Of a DNA stretch of 64,000 nt, positions 26,743 to 34,590 are shown piece after piece. Position numbers and translations under genes: made by a program. Below the pieces are notes generated by a model, which saw nothing but the letters and a program-made list of their open reading frames with translations, was not told the DNA's origin and did no database searches. Every line of letters begins with the position of its first letter. Position 1 is the stretch's first letter. The stretch spans positions 2,356,001 through 2,420,000 of the forward strand of contig CAWDLR010000003.1 of assembly GCA_963803125.1 (NCBI GenBank), in the 5' to 3' direction. Source of the DNA: G963675935 sp963803125 (GTDB taxonomy: Bacteria; Planctomycetota; Planctomycetia; Pirellulales; Thermoguttaceae).

Positions 26743-26800
26743 CTTTCGGTCTCTTCTATTTCGGGCTCTTCGCCGCTTCTCGAGCGTCAGCGTAACAACG

Positions 26801-28105
26801 TCACGCCGTGGGAAACCCGAGCATTTCCATCGATTGGCGGCATTTTTCCAGAATCGCGTCCCGGTCCGGGTCGGCGAGCGAGCCGTGGCTTGAGCCGATC
26901 TTATCGGCAAGCACCATCGAGATTTGCCCGCGCGAGAGTTTGCAGCGGTCGCCGAGGATTTCAATCGTCTTTTCCTCCTGCGCGACCAGATCCTCATAGC
27001 GAAGCAGGTGGCAATTGGCGTCGCGGGTGGCGAACTCGCAATATCCCAGGACGCCGTCGTTGTATCTTGCGATCCATTCGTCAAGCGAGGGGCACCAATC
27101 CTTGGGCGTGCTCGTCCACACGCTCAACGGATTCCGCACCAGAAGGAGCAGGCAGGCGTTGGGATAGCAGCCACGCAGCAACTCTGCCTCGGCGCGGGCG
27201 TACTGAACCTCCTTGAATCCCAGGATATCGTGGTCGCTCCGATATCGGCCGTAAAGCGAGTTCAGCAGCGATCGGGCCGAATCGACGACGGCCTGCTGCA
27301 CGCGGTCCAACTCGGGACACATGTCGGCGATCCAGAGATTGGGGTTTTCATCCTGGCCGAAATACGCCTCGCGCTCCGCGGCGCCCGCCACCGAAAAGGT
27401 GGCGACATCGGAAAAGACCGAAGCGAAACGCTTCAACACCGCCCCATGTTCGCCCCAAATCAGGGTCTCCTTGCGGGCATTACATATTCGCTGTAGGAGC
27501 GTGGAGCCGGTGCGGTGAACCGGCGAAAGAAGCAGCAGGTTGAGTGTCTCGGTTTCCGGCCCGCGCTCCGCCAGCGTCCAACGCTCCGGTCGATAAGCCA
27601 ACTCCCCCAGCGATTCCGGCAGCGGCTCCGCCAGAGATCGCTGCGCCCCCTTCTCCCACAAAGCATCTCGGAGGGATGGCCGGCGGCCAATTGCCGGCAG
27701 TTCTCTTAACTCGCAAACGCCCTTCAAACCAAGCTGCAAAGGCTCGCCCGAGGAAATGCAGTGCAGAGTCTGGACGCAAAGCCGCAAATCGTCGCAAAGC
27801 CGCAACGCCCTTCGAAACGTCCCCCAGAAAAGGCGATGGCGGAGAGTGTTGGGAGGGGCTATCGCCACATCGATCGACTTCAGGCTTCTGTATTCCTTGG
27901 AGTTCTCGATCTCCGCGAGTTTCTTCCGCAGGGTGTTATACGATTCTTCGACCGCGGCCAGGTTGCCCCAGGCGAAATCACTTTCGCGGACCGCTTCCTG
28001 CCATCGCTTGTAAGAGCGGTCGGCCTCCTCTTCTTCACGCCGCAAGCGATCAATCGCGCATCGCAGGGCGATTCGCGAGCCATCCTCGGCTAACATGACA
28101 GTCAT
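26801..28105 (-). CDS. Sulfotransferase-like protein with N-terminal coiled coil
   Basis: A 434-residue protein. An acidic/basic helical N-terminus (DRLRREEEEADRSYKRWQEA ...) looks like a coiled coil to about residue 70. The core has LLLLSPVHRTGSTLLQRI near residue 190, matching the 5'-phosphosulfate-binding loop of PAPS sulfotransferases, LLLLVRNPLSVW for the 3'-phosphate site, and LLRYEDLVA. It probably transfers sulfate to a glycan or lipid acceptor. Start chosen at MTVMLAEDG; a start 28 codons earlier is possible. The gene lies next to the GH5 gene on the same strand, 58 bases apart. Confidence 0.72.
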   Translation of the reverse strand: MTVMLAEDGSRIALRCAIDRLRREEEEADRSYKRWQEAVRESDFAWGNLAAVEESYNTLRKKLAEIENSKEYRSLKSIDVAIAPPNTLRHRLFWGTFRRALRLCDDLRLCVQTLHCISSGEPLQLGLKGVCELRELPAIGRRPSLRDALWEKGAQRSLAEPLPESLGELAYRPERWTLAERGPETETLNLLLLSPVHRTGSTLLQRICNARKETLIWGEHGAVLKRFASVFSDVATFSVAGAAEREAYFGQDENPNLWIADMCPELDRVQQAVVDSARSLLNSLYGRYRSDHDILGFKEVQYARAEAELLRGCYPNACLLLLVRNPLSVWTSTPKDWCPSLDEWIARYNDGVLGYCEFATRDANCHLLRYEDLVAQEEKTIEILGDRCKLSRGQISMVLADKIGSSHGSLADPDRDAILEKCRQSMEMLGFPTA

Positions 28106-28454
28106 CGCTCCCGCGTTTTCTCCTTCCGGTCGAAGCGTCTTCTCACAACCTTGTCTGCGTAGAGGATACCCTGGGCAACGTCCTAACACAATGGGAGAGC
28201 ACTTATCGGCCTCCCCTGATGGGGCAGATGGCCCAGTTCGTATACGCTCGGACTCGTCTGGAGACTACCGCGACCGCTCTTTTTTGAGAACCCAGTAAGA
28301 TAGGACGTTTTTGGATTGACGTTGCAACAGTTGTCTTGGGCAAGTACTTGATTCCGGGTTGAGCGGTGCGCCCGAGATGCAAGGCACTGTTGGCGGCAGC
28401 CAATGAAGCCATCTTGGCGACGAAGTCCGCCTGCGGCTGCAAGATCGGTTCATC

Positions 28455-29372
28455 TCAATTGACCAGCCCGCACGCCCAGCAGAACCACGCCACCGGCGCC
28501 GAGAGCAGCAGCGAGTCGAGGATGTCCAACACGCCGCCGAAACCGGGCAACCAGGTGCTCGAATCCTTCGCGCCGACGTCGCGTTTGAGAAGCGACTCGG
28601 CCAAGTCGCCCATCACGCCGGCCAACCCGACCAATAGGCCGAAGACGAGCCAGCCCCACGCGAGGGGCAGCTTGTTGATCGAGGGACTAGCGGCCGTGAA
28701 AGGAACGATCCATCGGAAGGCCGCCCACGAGCCGAGACATGCGAACAGCAGCGCGCCGATCAGCCCCTCGCTCGTCTTGCCGGGGCTGATCCGCGGCGCC
28801 AACTTGTGCCGGCCGATGAGCCGGCCCACGGTGTACGCCCCCGTGTCGCCCATCTTGACCACGATCACCCATGCCGCCAGCGATCCGACGCCCCAAGCCA
28901 TCCGCATCTGCACGGCAAATCCGAGCATCAGCCCAAGGTAAACCAGGGCAAAAATGCCCACCGCAAGATTGGCCATGTTGCCGCCTGGCTTCCGGTAGGA
29001 CGCCATTTCGCCAAACAGGACAAGGAGTGTTGCAGCGCCCAGCGAGAACAGCAATGGAGTTTCCCAAAGCGAGGTCCTCGGGCTTAACCGAAGCCCGAGC
29101 AGCAGGCCGCTCGGCGTCAAGAGCCAATCGAGGGTGGCTAGCCAGGTGCCGGTCACCAGCAGCACGTTGCCGAGGTAGACCGTCCAGCGCAGCGGCCGCA
29201 TCCCCGCCGCTGCCGCCAGGTCCAAGACCTCCTTGGTGCCCAACAGCGCGGCCGCGATCGCAACCGGCATGAGCCACGCGCCCGGCACGGCGGTCGTGCG
29301 CTGATCGAGCCAGCAGAGCGCGACCAGCGCGGCGATAAGGAGCGTACCGAAGAGGAATCGCCAGCGGAGCAT
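28455..29372 (-). CDS. cdsA: Phosphatidate cytidylyltransferase
   Basis: A 305-residue integral membrane protein with about eight helices. It makes CDP-diacylglycerol from phosphatidate and CTP. The CDS signature is present near the C-terminus: GDLAESLLKRDVGAKDSSTW followed by LPGFGGVLDILDS, together with PGKTSEGLIGALLFA earlier. Length is typical. The usual neighbour uppS is absent. The 349-base stretch 28106-28454 between it and the sulfotransferase gene shows no gene or clear repeat. Confidence 0.93.
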   Translation of the reverse strand: MLRWRFLFGTLLIAALVALCWLDQRTTAVPGAWLMPVAIAAALLGTKEVLDLAAAAGMRPLRWTVYLGNVLLVTGTWLATLDWLLTPSGLLLGLRLSPRTSLWETPLLFSLGAATLLVLFGEMASYRKPGGNMANLAVGIFALVYLGLMLGFAVQMRMAWGVGSLAAWVIVVKMGDTGAYTVGRLIGRHKLAPRISPGKTSEGLIGALLFACLGSWAAFRWIVPFTAASPSINKLPLAWGWLVFGLLVGLAGVMGDLAESLLKRDVGAKDSSTWLPGFGGVLDILDSLLLSAPVAWFCWACGLVN

Positions 29373-29439
29373 AATCGTTCGTCCCGCCCGGACACTTAAT
29401 AGTGGCCCAGCAATTCAGATTCCATCTATCATGCACCCT

Positions 29440-29654
29440 TTCACTAGCCCAGGCGTTTACGCCTGGGGAAGGGGTCCCGCTACCTGATCGTTTCCCTTTT
29501 TTCTGTGAGCCCCCTTCAGGGGGCGGCGATTGGTTTGGCGCGAAACGTGGCTGAGAACCAATCCTTTCACGTCCCCTGAAGGGGATTCAAGGAAAAAGGA
29601 AAAAGATAACACTGGGGCTCCCGTTCCACAGGCGTAAACGCCTGGGCTAGTGAA
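29440..29654. repeat. 215-bp nested inverted-repeat element
   Basis: Perfect 25-bp ends (29440-29464 and 29630-29654) contain the palindrome AGGCGTTTACGCCT and the outer TTCACTAGCCC. Inside lie a second mirrored pair, CCCCTTCAGGGGG near 29511 and CCCCTGAAGGGG near 29574, and GATTGGTTTGG / ACCAATCC. No coding frame is supported. It fills most of the 371-base gap between cdsA and murG and looks like a small non-autonomous element. Confidence 0.88.
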
Positions 29655-29743
29655 AAGGCACATAAGCGAAAATTACCCGCAGCTCCCAACCAAACGATTC
29701 GCGCAACAACACGGCCCTTGGTGTCCGACTATGCCAATGACAT

Positions 29744-31036
29744 TCACATCGCTGCCGCCTCAGCCAGGAGCGATCGGCTGCTGACGATCGACCAGATCAA
29801 CTCCGCCACGGCGCGGGCGGCGGTGGGACGGGCCGACTCGTACATCGCCGCCGACATCCGCCGCCGCAACTCGTCGTTGGCCAGCAGAAAACAGAGCATG
29901 TCGGCCAAGCGATCGTCGAGACGGTCGGAGATCTCGCGCTCGTCGATTGTAACGCAGCCGCCGCGGGCGGAAAAGGCCCGCGCATTGACCAACTGGTGAT
30001 CGTCGGCGGCGTGTGGATAGGGCAACAAGACGCTGGGCACCGCCGCCGCCGACAATTCCGCCAGGGTCGTCCCGCCGGCGCGGCAGACGGCCAAGTCGGT
30101 GGTGCGGAGCATGGCGGGCATATCCTCGATGAACGGCACGACCGTGGCCGGCAAGTCGAATTTGCGGTAGAGCGTCTTCGTGGCATCGACGTCCGCTTGC
30201 CCCGATTGATGCACGATGTACCAATCGCCCAACTGCCGGCGAACCTTGTACAGCGCCCGGGGCACGTTTTCGTTCAACGATCGCGCCCCGCCGCTACCGC
30301 CGAGGACGAGGAGTTGGCAGGGCGGCAGCAAACGTCGCAGAGAGGAAGACGGGGAGATGGGGAGAGGGGGAGAGGGGGAGACTTGGAGACGAGGAGAAGG
30401 GCTATCGATCGCAACGGGAAATTCAACGGGCGAATCTCCCCCTCTCCCCCTCTCCTCCTCTCCCTCTCTTCTTGTTTGTGCCGACATTGTCGCCATTGTA
30501 AGCCGCGTATCGCGGTCGAATCCAAATCGAATCGGATTTCCCGTGACGCGCACGGGGCAATGGCTGCGAAGACCGGCGGCGGTCTCGGCGAAGGTCGTGC
30601 AGATCAGCGTCGCCCGGCGAGCGAGCCAGCGGGTGGCGCGGCCGGCAACCACGTTCTGCTCTAAGAGCACCAGCGGCACGCCGCGGCGGCTGGCGGCGCG
30701 GGCCATGGGCACGCTGGCATATCCGCCTAATCCCACCACCGCCGAAACGCGCTGCTCGCGCACGAATCGTCTCGCGGCCAGATAACCGGCCAGATTCTCG
30801 ACGACGAACGAAACCGCCTCGCGGGCGGCGTTGGGCAGCGGCCGCGACGGCAAGGCGAAATACTCGTAGCCCGCGGCCGCGACCGCCCGCCGCTCGAAGG
30901 GCTTCCCTCCGCCGCAAAACGTGATCCGCAGCCGCGGGATCATTGCGGAAAGCTGCTCGGCCACGGCCAAGCCGGGAAACAGGTGTCCGCCGGTGCCCCC
31001 GCCGCTAAAGACGATATGGACGATGTTGTTTTTCAT
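29744..31036 (-). CDS. murG: UDP-GlcNAc:lipid I GlcNAc transferase MurG, with repeat insertion
   Basis: A 430-residue GT28 enzyme making lipid II at the inner face of the membrane. The N-terminal loop is IVFSGGGTGGHLFPGLAVAE; the C-terminal domain has LLVLGGSGGARSLN and DLAVCRAGGTTLAELSAAAVPSVLLP, which binds UDP-GlcNAc. Between VRVTGNPIRFGF and this domain there are about 55 extra residues, low-complexity and encoded by the inverted repeat at 30339-30473; this is the linker between the two Rossmann domains. Typical MurG has about 360 residues, so the excess equals the insertion. Confidence 0.94.
   Translation of the reverse strand: MKNNIVHIVFSGGGTGGHLFPGLAVAEQLSAMIPRLRITFCGGGKPFERRAVAAAGYEYFALPSRPLPNAAREAVSFVVENLAGYLAARRFVREQRVSAVVGLGGYASVPMARAASRRGVPLVLLEQNVVAGRATRWLARRATLICTTFAETAAGLRSHCPVRVTGNPIRFGFDRDTRLTMATMSAQTRREGEEERGRGGDSPVEFPVAIDSPSPRLQVSPSPPLPISPSSSLRRLLPPCQLLVLGGSGGARSLNENVPRALYKVRRQLGDWYIVHQSGQADVDATKTLYRKFDLPATVVPFIEDMPAMLRTTDLAVCRAGGTTLAELSAAAVPSVLLPYPHAADDHQLVNARAFSARGGCVTIDEREISDRLDDRLADMLCFLLANDELRRRMSAAMYESARPTAARAVAELIWSIVSSRSLLAEAAAM
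30339..30473. repeat. Polypurine/polypyrimidine inverted repeat inside murG
   Basis: GAGAGG-rich purine tract at 30339-30383 and its approximate inverse (CTCCCCCTCTCC units) at 30434-30473, with a 50-base loop. In the murG frame it reads as EGEEERGRGG ... SPSPPLPISPSSS. It is similar in composition and form to the hrpA element at 11201-11306. Confidence 0.85.
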
Positions 31037-31122
31037 GGGATCAACGGCACACGCGATGTGCTCAGTGTCGGGTAAGTCTTGTCAGCGGTTGTCCAAGAAT
31101 CGCTTGGGAGTTTCTCGCAGCC

Positions 31123-31164
31123 GCCCTCACCCCCTGCCCCTCTCCCGCTTGCGGGAGAGGGGAG
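31123..31164. repeat. CCCTCACC-CCTCTCCC / GGGAGAGG repeat between mraY and murG
   Basis: GCCCTCACCCCCTGCCCC then the hairpin CTCTCCCGCTTGCGGGAGAG. The same unit occurs in murF (34023-34060), twice in the sigma-partner gene (41867-41990) and in leuS (55184-55225). Confidence 0.88.
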
Positions 31165-31199
31165 TATTCGGTTGTTGCCGGGACGTTGCCCATCTTGCC

Positions 31200-32426
31200 T
31201 CAATTCCGCCGGCAGCCTTCTGTGCCCCCTTCACTGCGTGCCGTCCGCAGTCCTAGAAACACCGGACTACTGGTTACGGTTTCGCGGCTGGAAATGTTCG
31301 CGGGTCTTCCAGCAACAACGTCGGGCGGTGCTTCGGGCATGCCCAGTTTGAGCGAGGCGGCGCCGGCCAGGGCGCACAATGCCGAAGCGATCCAGAAGCG
31401 AACCACGATCTTGTTCTCGGCCCAGCCGAGCAGTTGGAAATGGTGATGCAGCGGCGCACAACGCAGCAACCGGCGGCGGCGGCACTTGAAATAGCCCACC
31501 TGCACAATCACGCTGCCGGCCTCGACCACAAACACGCCGGCAATCAACACCAGCAACAACTCTTGCCGTGCGACGACCGCCAGAAAACCAAGCAGCCCGC
31601 CCAGCGGCAGTGCCCCGGTGTCGCCCAAGAACACCTGGGCCGGATGGCAGTTGAACCAGAGGAATCCGAGCGTGCCGCCGATCATTGCGGCGGCCAGCAC
31701 CGTCATTTCACCGGCGTGAGGGATTCGCGGCACGCCGAGATATGCGGCCCATTCGGCGTGTCCGGCGGCATACACCAACCCCGTCATCGCCGCCATCGCC
31801 GCCACAAGGCATCCGCCGGCCAGCCCGTCGAGTCCGTCGGTGAGATTCACGGCGTTCGAGGCGCCGGTGATAACCACGATCGCCAGCGGCAGGAACCACA
31901 GCCCGAGCGAAAACGACGCGCCCAGCAGCGGCAGACGCAGCGTCAGTCCTCCCGGCACGGCGGCCTGCTGCTGGTAGAGCGACACCGCGGCAATGCCGGC
32001 GACCAGCAATTGCGCGAAGAACTTCGAGCGGACGCCGATCCCCTTGGCGGCGGTGCGGGTCTTCACCAGGTCATCGACGACGCCAACCGCCGTCAGCCCA
32101 ATCGCCACCACCAGGGCCGGCGCCAAATAGCCGTTGTGCAAATCGCCGAACAACAGCAACGACGCGACCAGCGCTGCAACGACGAACAGTCCGCCCATCG
32201 TTGGTGTGGATTGCTTATCGCGGTGCAGCCGGGCAACCTCGGGTGAGTCGCTCTTAATCGGCTCGCGAAAATGCCGCCGCAGCCAAGCGATCCACCACGG
32301 CCCCAGCAGCACCGCCACGCCGAAACTCATCCCCGCCGCCAGCGCCGCGCGCGGCGTGATCTTCGCCCAAGCGGCAAGCGCTTCGGGCGAAACAGGCGTG
32401 AGCAGGTTTAGCAGCCAGAGGAACAT
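31200..32426 (-). CDS. mraY: Phospho-MurNAc-pentapeptide transferase MraY
   Basis: A 408-residue protein with about ten membrane helices. It moves phospho-MurNAc-pentapeptide to undecaprenyl phosphate, giving lipid I. Signatures: KQSTPTMGGL, GVVDDLVKT (the DD pair), NAVNLTDGLDGLAGG, FLGDTGALPLGG and LHHHFQLLGW. About 40 residues after the last helix are not typical of the family and seem to be read-through into intergenic DNA. The ATG at 32426 opens a hydrophobic N-terminal helix. It sits between murF and murG. Confidence 0.96.
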   Translation of the reverse strand: MFLWLLNLLTPVSPEALAAWAKITPRAALAAGMSFGVAVLLGPWWIAWLRRHFREPIKSDSPEVARLHRDKQSTPTMGGLFVVAALVASLLLFGDLHNGYLAPALVVAIGLTAVGVVDDLVKTRTAAKGIGVRSKFFAQLLVAGIAAVSLYQQQAAVPGGLTLRLPLLGASFSLGLWFLPLAIVVITGASNAVNLTDGLDGLAGGCLVAAMAAMTGLVYAAGHAEWAAYLGVPRIPHAGEMTVLAAAMIGGTLGFLWFNCHPAQVFLGDTGALPLGGLLGFLAVVARQELLLVLIAGVFVVEAGSVIVQVGYFKCRRRRLLRCAPLHHHFQLLGWAENKIVVRFWIASALCALAGAASLKLGMPEAPPDVVAGRPANISSRETVTSSPVFLGLRTARSEGGTEGCRRN

Positions 32427-32497
32427 ATACAGTTACGACGGGAATGGGGGCTTCATAGTTCCCGCCAATTCCCGGACATAGAGCCCCAAAAATGCAC

Positions 32498-32568
32498 AAT
32501 GACGAAGCACGAAGGACGAAAGACGAAGGACGCACCCTTTCGTCATTCGTCATTCGTGCTTCGTCATT
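32498..32568. repeat. Inverted repeat of AATGACGAAGCACGAA units
   Basis: AATGACGAAGCACGAAGGACGAAA-type sequence on the left is inverted on the right as TTTCGTCATTCGT ... GTGCTTCGTCATT. It lies in the 436-base gap 32427-32862 between murF and mraY, which contains no gene but at least one more repeat (32785-32856). A further GC palindrome, GCCGGGACGGC, is at 32589. Confidence 0.8.
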
Positions 32569-32784
32569 GGTTCCCGATATCCCTGAGCCGCCGGGACGGC
32601 GCGGTGCGCCGCCCCGGCGCTCAGTCCTGGACTCCACTGCGAAGCGCCCGTTGACGCGGCCGACCCAGTAGCCGTGATGTCGACGGGCTTATGCTCCTAC
32701 CCAAGGAGGGGAGGGTATGCGTCCGGTTCCCGCAAACCCGACGCAAACAGCGGAGTCCTACTCAGTGGTTCGTTTGCGAAATCT

Positions 32785-32856
32785 GTACTCTTCACGCTCC
32801 GCGTGAAGGAAGGGGTAATCAACTCTCGGCTTCCTCTCGCGGAGCGAGAGGAGTAC
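32785..32856. repeat. GTACTC-bounded composite of two CGCTCCGCG palindromes
   Basis: The element starts GTACTCTTCACGCTCCGCGTGAA and ends CTCTCGCGGAGCGAGAGGAGTAC (each a palindrome of its own), with GTACTC and GAGTAC as mirrored ends. The same two palindromes in the other order, with the same ends, occur at 47291-47405. A third relative is at 42707-42758. Confidence 0.82.
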
Positions 32857-32862
32857 AGCTAT

Positions 32863-34491
32863 TCACGCGGCGTGCCGCCGCGGCTTCGTTAGCAGCGCTT
32901 CGACGACTCGTTCCATCGCCATCACCCGCGAACCCTTGACCAGCACCACGTCGCCGGGCATCGTCGCCGCTGGCACGTGGGCCAGCGCCTCTTCCATGCG
33001 TTCGAAGGCGATCGCCTGTCCCCGCGGCATGCCGGCGGCTCGCGCCCCGGAGGCCACGTGCTTGGCGAATTGTCCGCAGGCGATGAGTAATTTCGCTCCC
33101 GCGATCTCGACGGCCTGCGTGCCCGCCTCGCGGTGCAGCGCCGCCGACTGTTCGCCCAACTCGGCCATGTCGCCGCAGACAACGATGCGGCGGCCGGCTG
33201 GATCGAACTCCCGCAACAACTCCAGTGCCGCCCGCATTGCCGTTGGATTCGAATTGTAGGCGTCGTTGATGATCGTGACGCCGTCAATCTCTTGCACTTG
33301 GCAACGCATCGGCAACGGGCGGAACTTGTACAGAGTTCGGGCCATCACGTCCAGATCAAATCCGAACATTTGTCCCACGGCCAGCGCCGCTAGCACTGCC
33401 GTCACGTGATGCCGCCCGTGAACCGGCAGCGAGAACTCGCACTTCCCCACGCGGAAGGTCAATCGCCCACTGGCGTTGTGGATTTCCGTCGCCCGCAGGT
33501 CGCAGCCCTCGCCGACGCCGACCCAGGTGATCGGCGCGGCCGATTTCGCGGCGACGCTCCGCAGCCAGGGATCGTCGCCGAGCACGGCGCGGCCATCGCC
33601 GGGCAGGGCCGCCAACAGTTCGGCCTTGGCCAGGGCCGTCTGCTCGCGGCTGCCAAAACCGGCGAGATGGGCGTCGCCGATGCAAGTGATCACGCCGACG
33701 CTCGGCCGGGCCAGCTCGGCCATGGCCGCAATTTCGCCCGGGCCGCCGGCGCCCATCTCCAGCACGGCATAATCGTGGTCCGCCTCAATCACCGTCATGC
33801 TCAACGGCACGCCGATTTGGTTGTTGAAATTGCGCGGGCTGGCGGTGCCGCGCAACTGCGATCCGAGCACGGCGTGGATCATCTCCCGCGTCGTGCTCTT
33901 GCCGGCGCTGCCGGTCACGGCGATGACCGTGCCCGCAAATTGTCGCCGCCGCCACCGTGCCCAGTCGTTCAACGCCCGATGAGTATCATCGACACGGACG
34001 ATCCAGGGGCAATGCGGCGCAGTCCCCTCTCCTTTTGGGAGAGGGCCAGGGTGAGGGCTGTTGGGATTTGGGGATTTGGGGATTTGGGGATTTGGGGATT
34101 TGGAGATTTGGAGATTTGATATCTTTGATATCTCCGATCCGTCGTCCCTCACCTCTGGCCCCTGACCCCTGACCTCTGACACCTCTCCTCCAAGAGAAAA
34201 AGGCGAAAGGTAGAGCGGAAAATCTCCGTTGACGACCGCGCCTGCCGCGCCGCGGGAAAACGCCTCGCCGACAAAGGTCTCGCCGCGGTGGTTTGGTCCG
34301 TGCAGCGCCCAAAAGACGTCGCCCGATTGGATCGATCGGCTGTCGCTTTGGATGCGGCCGAGGGGGACGTCGGCCGGGTTGGCGAGCGTTGCGAAACCGC
34401 AAGCGGCTTGTCGGCCGTCGATCGCGGCGCAGAGATCGGCGAGCGTCGCAAAACCGCAAGCGGTTTCTTCAGCGATACGAAGCGATTCCAC
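32863..34491 (-). CDS. murF: UDP-MurNAc-tripeptide:D-Ala-D-Ala ligase MurF, with two repeat insertions
   Basis: A 542-residue Mur ligase adding D-Ala-D-Ala. Present are the N-terminal substrate part (DSRSIQSGDVFWALHG), the ATP loop VTGSAGKSTTREMIH, NFNNQIGVPLSM, EMGAGGPGEIA and NDAYNSNPTAM. Two stretches are foreign: residues about 12-37 carry a duplicated CGFATLA motif, and residues about 100-155 form a low-complexity block (ISNLQISKSPNPQIPKSPN and HPGPLPKGEG) encoded by tandem repeats and a dispersed hairpin. Typical MurF has about 450-460 residues. It lies 99 bases downstream of murE. Confidence 0.94.
   Translation of the reverse strand: MESLRIAEETACGFATLADLCAAIDGRQAACGFATLANPADVPLGRIQSDSRSIQSGDVFWALHGPNHRGETFVGEAFSRGAAGAVVNGDFPLYLSPFSLGGEVSEVRGQGPEVRDDGSEISKISNLQISKSPNPQIPKSPNPNSPHPGPLPKGEGTAPHCPWIVRVDDTHRALNDWARWRRRQFAGTVIAVTGSAGKSTTREMIHAVLGSQLRGTASPRNFNNQIGVPLSMTVIEADHDYAVLEMGAGGPGEIAAMAELARPSVGVITCIGDAHLAGFGSREQTALAKAELLAALPGDGRAVLGDDPWLRSVAAKSAAPITWVGVGEGCDLRATEIHNASGRLTFRVGKCEFSLPVHGRHHVTAVLAALAVGQMFGFDLDVMARTLYKFRPLPMRCQVQEIDGVTIINDAYNSNPTAMRAALELLREFDPAGRRIVVCGDMAELGEQSAALHREAGTQAVEIAGAKLLIACGQFAKHVASGARAAGMPRGQAIAFERMEEALAHVPAATMPGDVVLVKGSRVMAMERVVEALLTKPRRHAA
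34021..34190. repeat. Compound repeat block inside murF
   Basis: From left to right: the CCCTCTCC/GGGAGAGG hairpin with GGGTGAGGGC (34023-34060), about six copies of a GGGATTTG 8-9 base unit drifting to GGAGATTTG (34063-34118), then CCCCTGACC-type heptamers (34150-34182). All of it is read in the murF frame without a stop. Confidence 0.88.
34381..34466. repeat. Duplicated GCGAGCGT-GCAAACCGCAAGCGG module at the start of murF
   Basis: Two direct copies of about 28 bases, 34381-34408 and 34438-34466, each holding the palindrome AAACCGCAAGCGGTTT or a one-base variant. They give the repeated peptide ACGFATLA near the MurF N-terminus. A related palindrome is at 18023-18046. Confidence 0.82.
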
Positions 34492-34499
34492 CTTTCTCT

Positions 34500-34585
34500 C
34501 TCCCCTCTCCCCTCGTCACTCTCCACTATCCACCATCCACTATCCACCGCCTCCACTGGGCACTGAAGTGCCCAGCCCACTGCCG
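34500..34585. repeat. CCACTAT heptamers plus GGGCACTGAAGTGCCC palindrome
   Basis: CTCCACTATCCACCATCC-type heptamers run into CCGCCTCCACT and the perfect palindrome TGGGCACTGAAGTGCCCA (34556-34573), then CCCACTGCCGACTGCC. A very similar series is at 52305-52372. It fills the space between murE and murF. Confidence 0.8.
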
Positions 34586-34590
34586 ACTGC

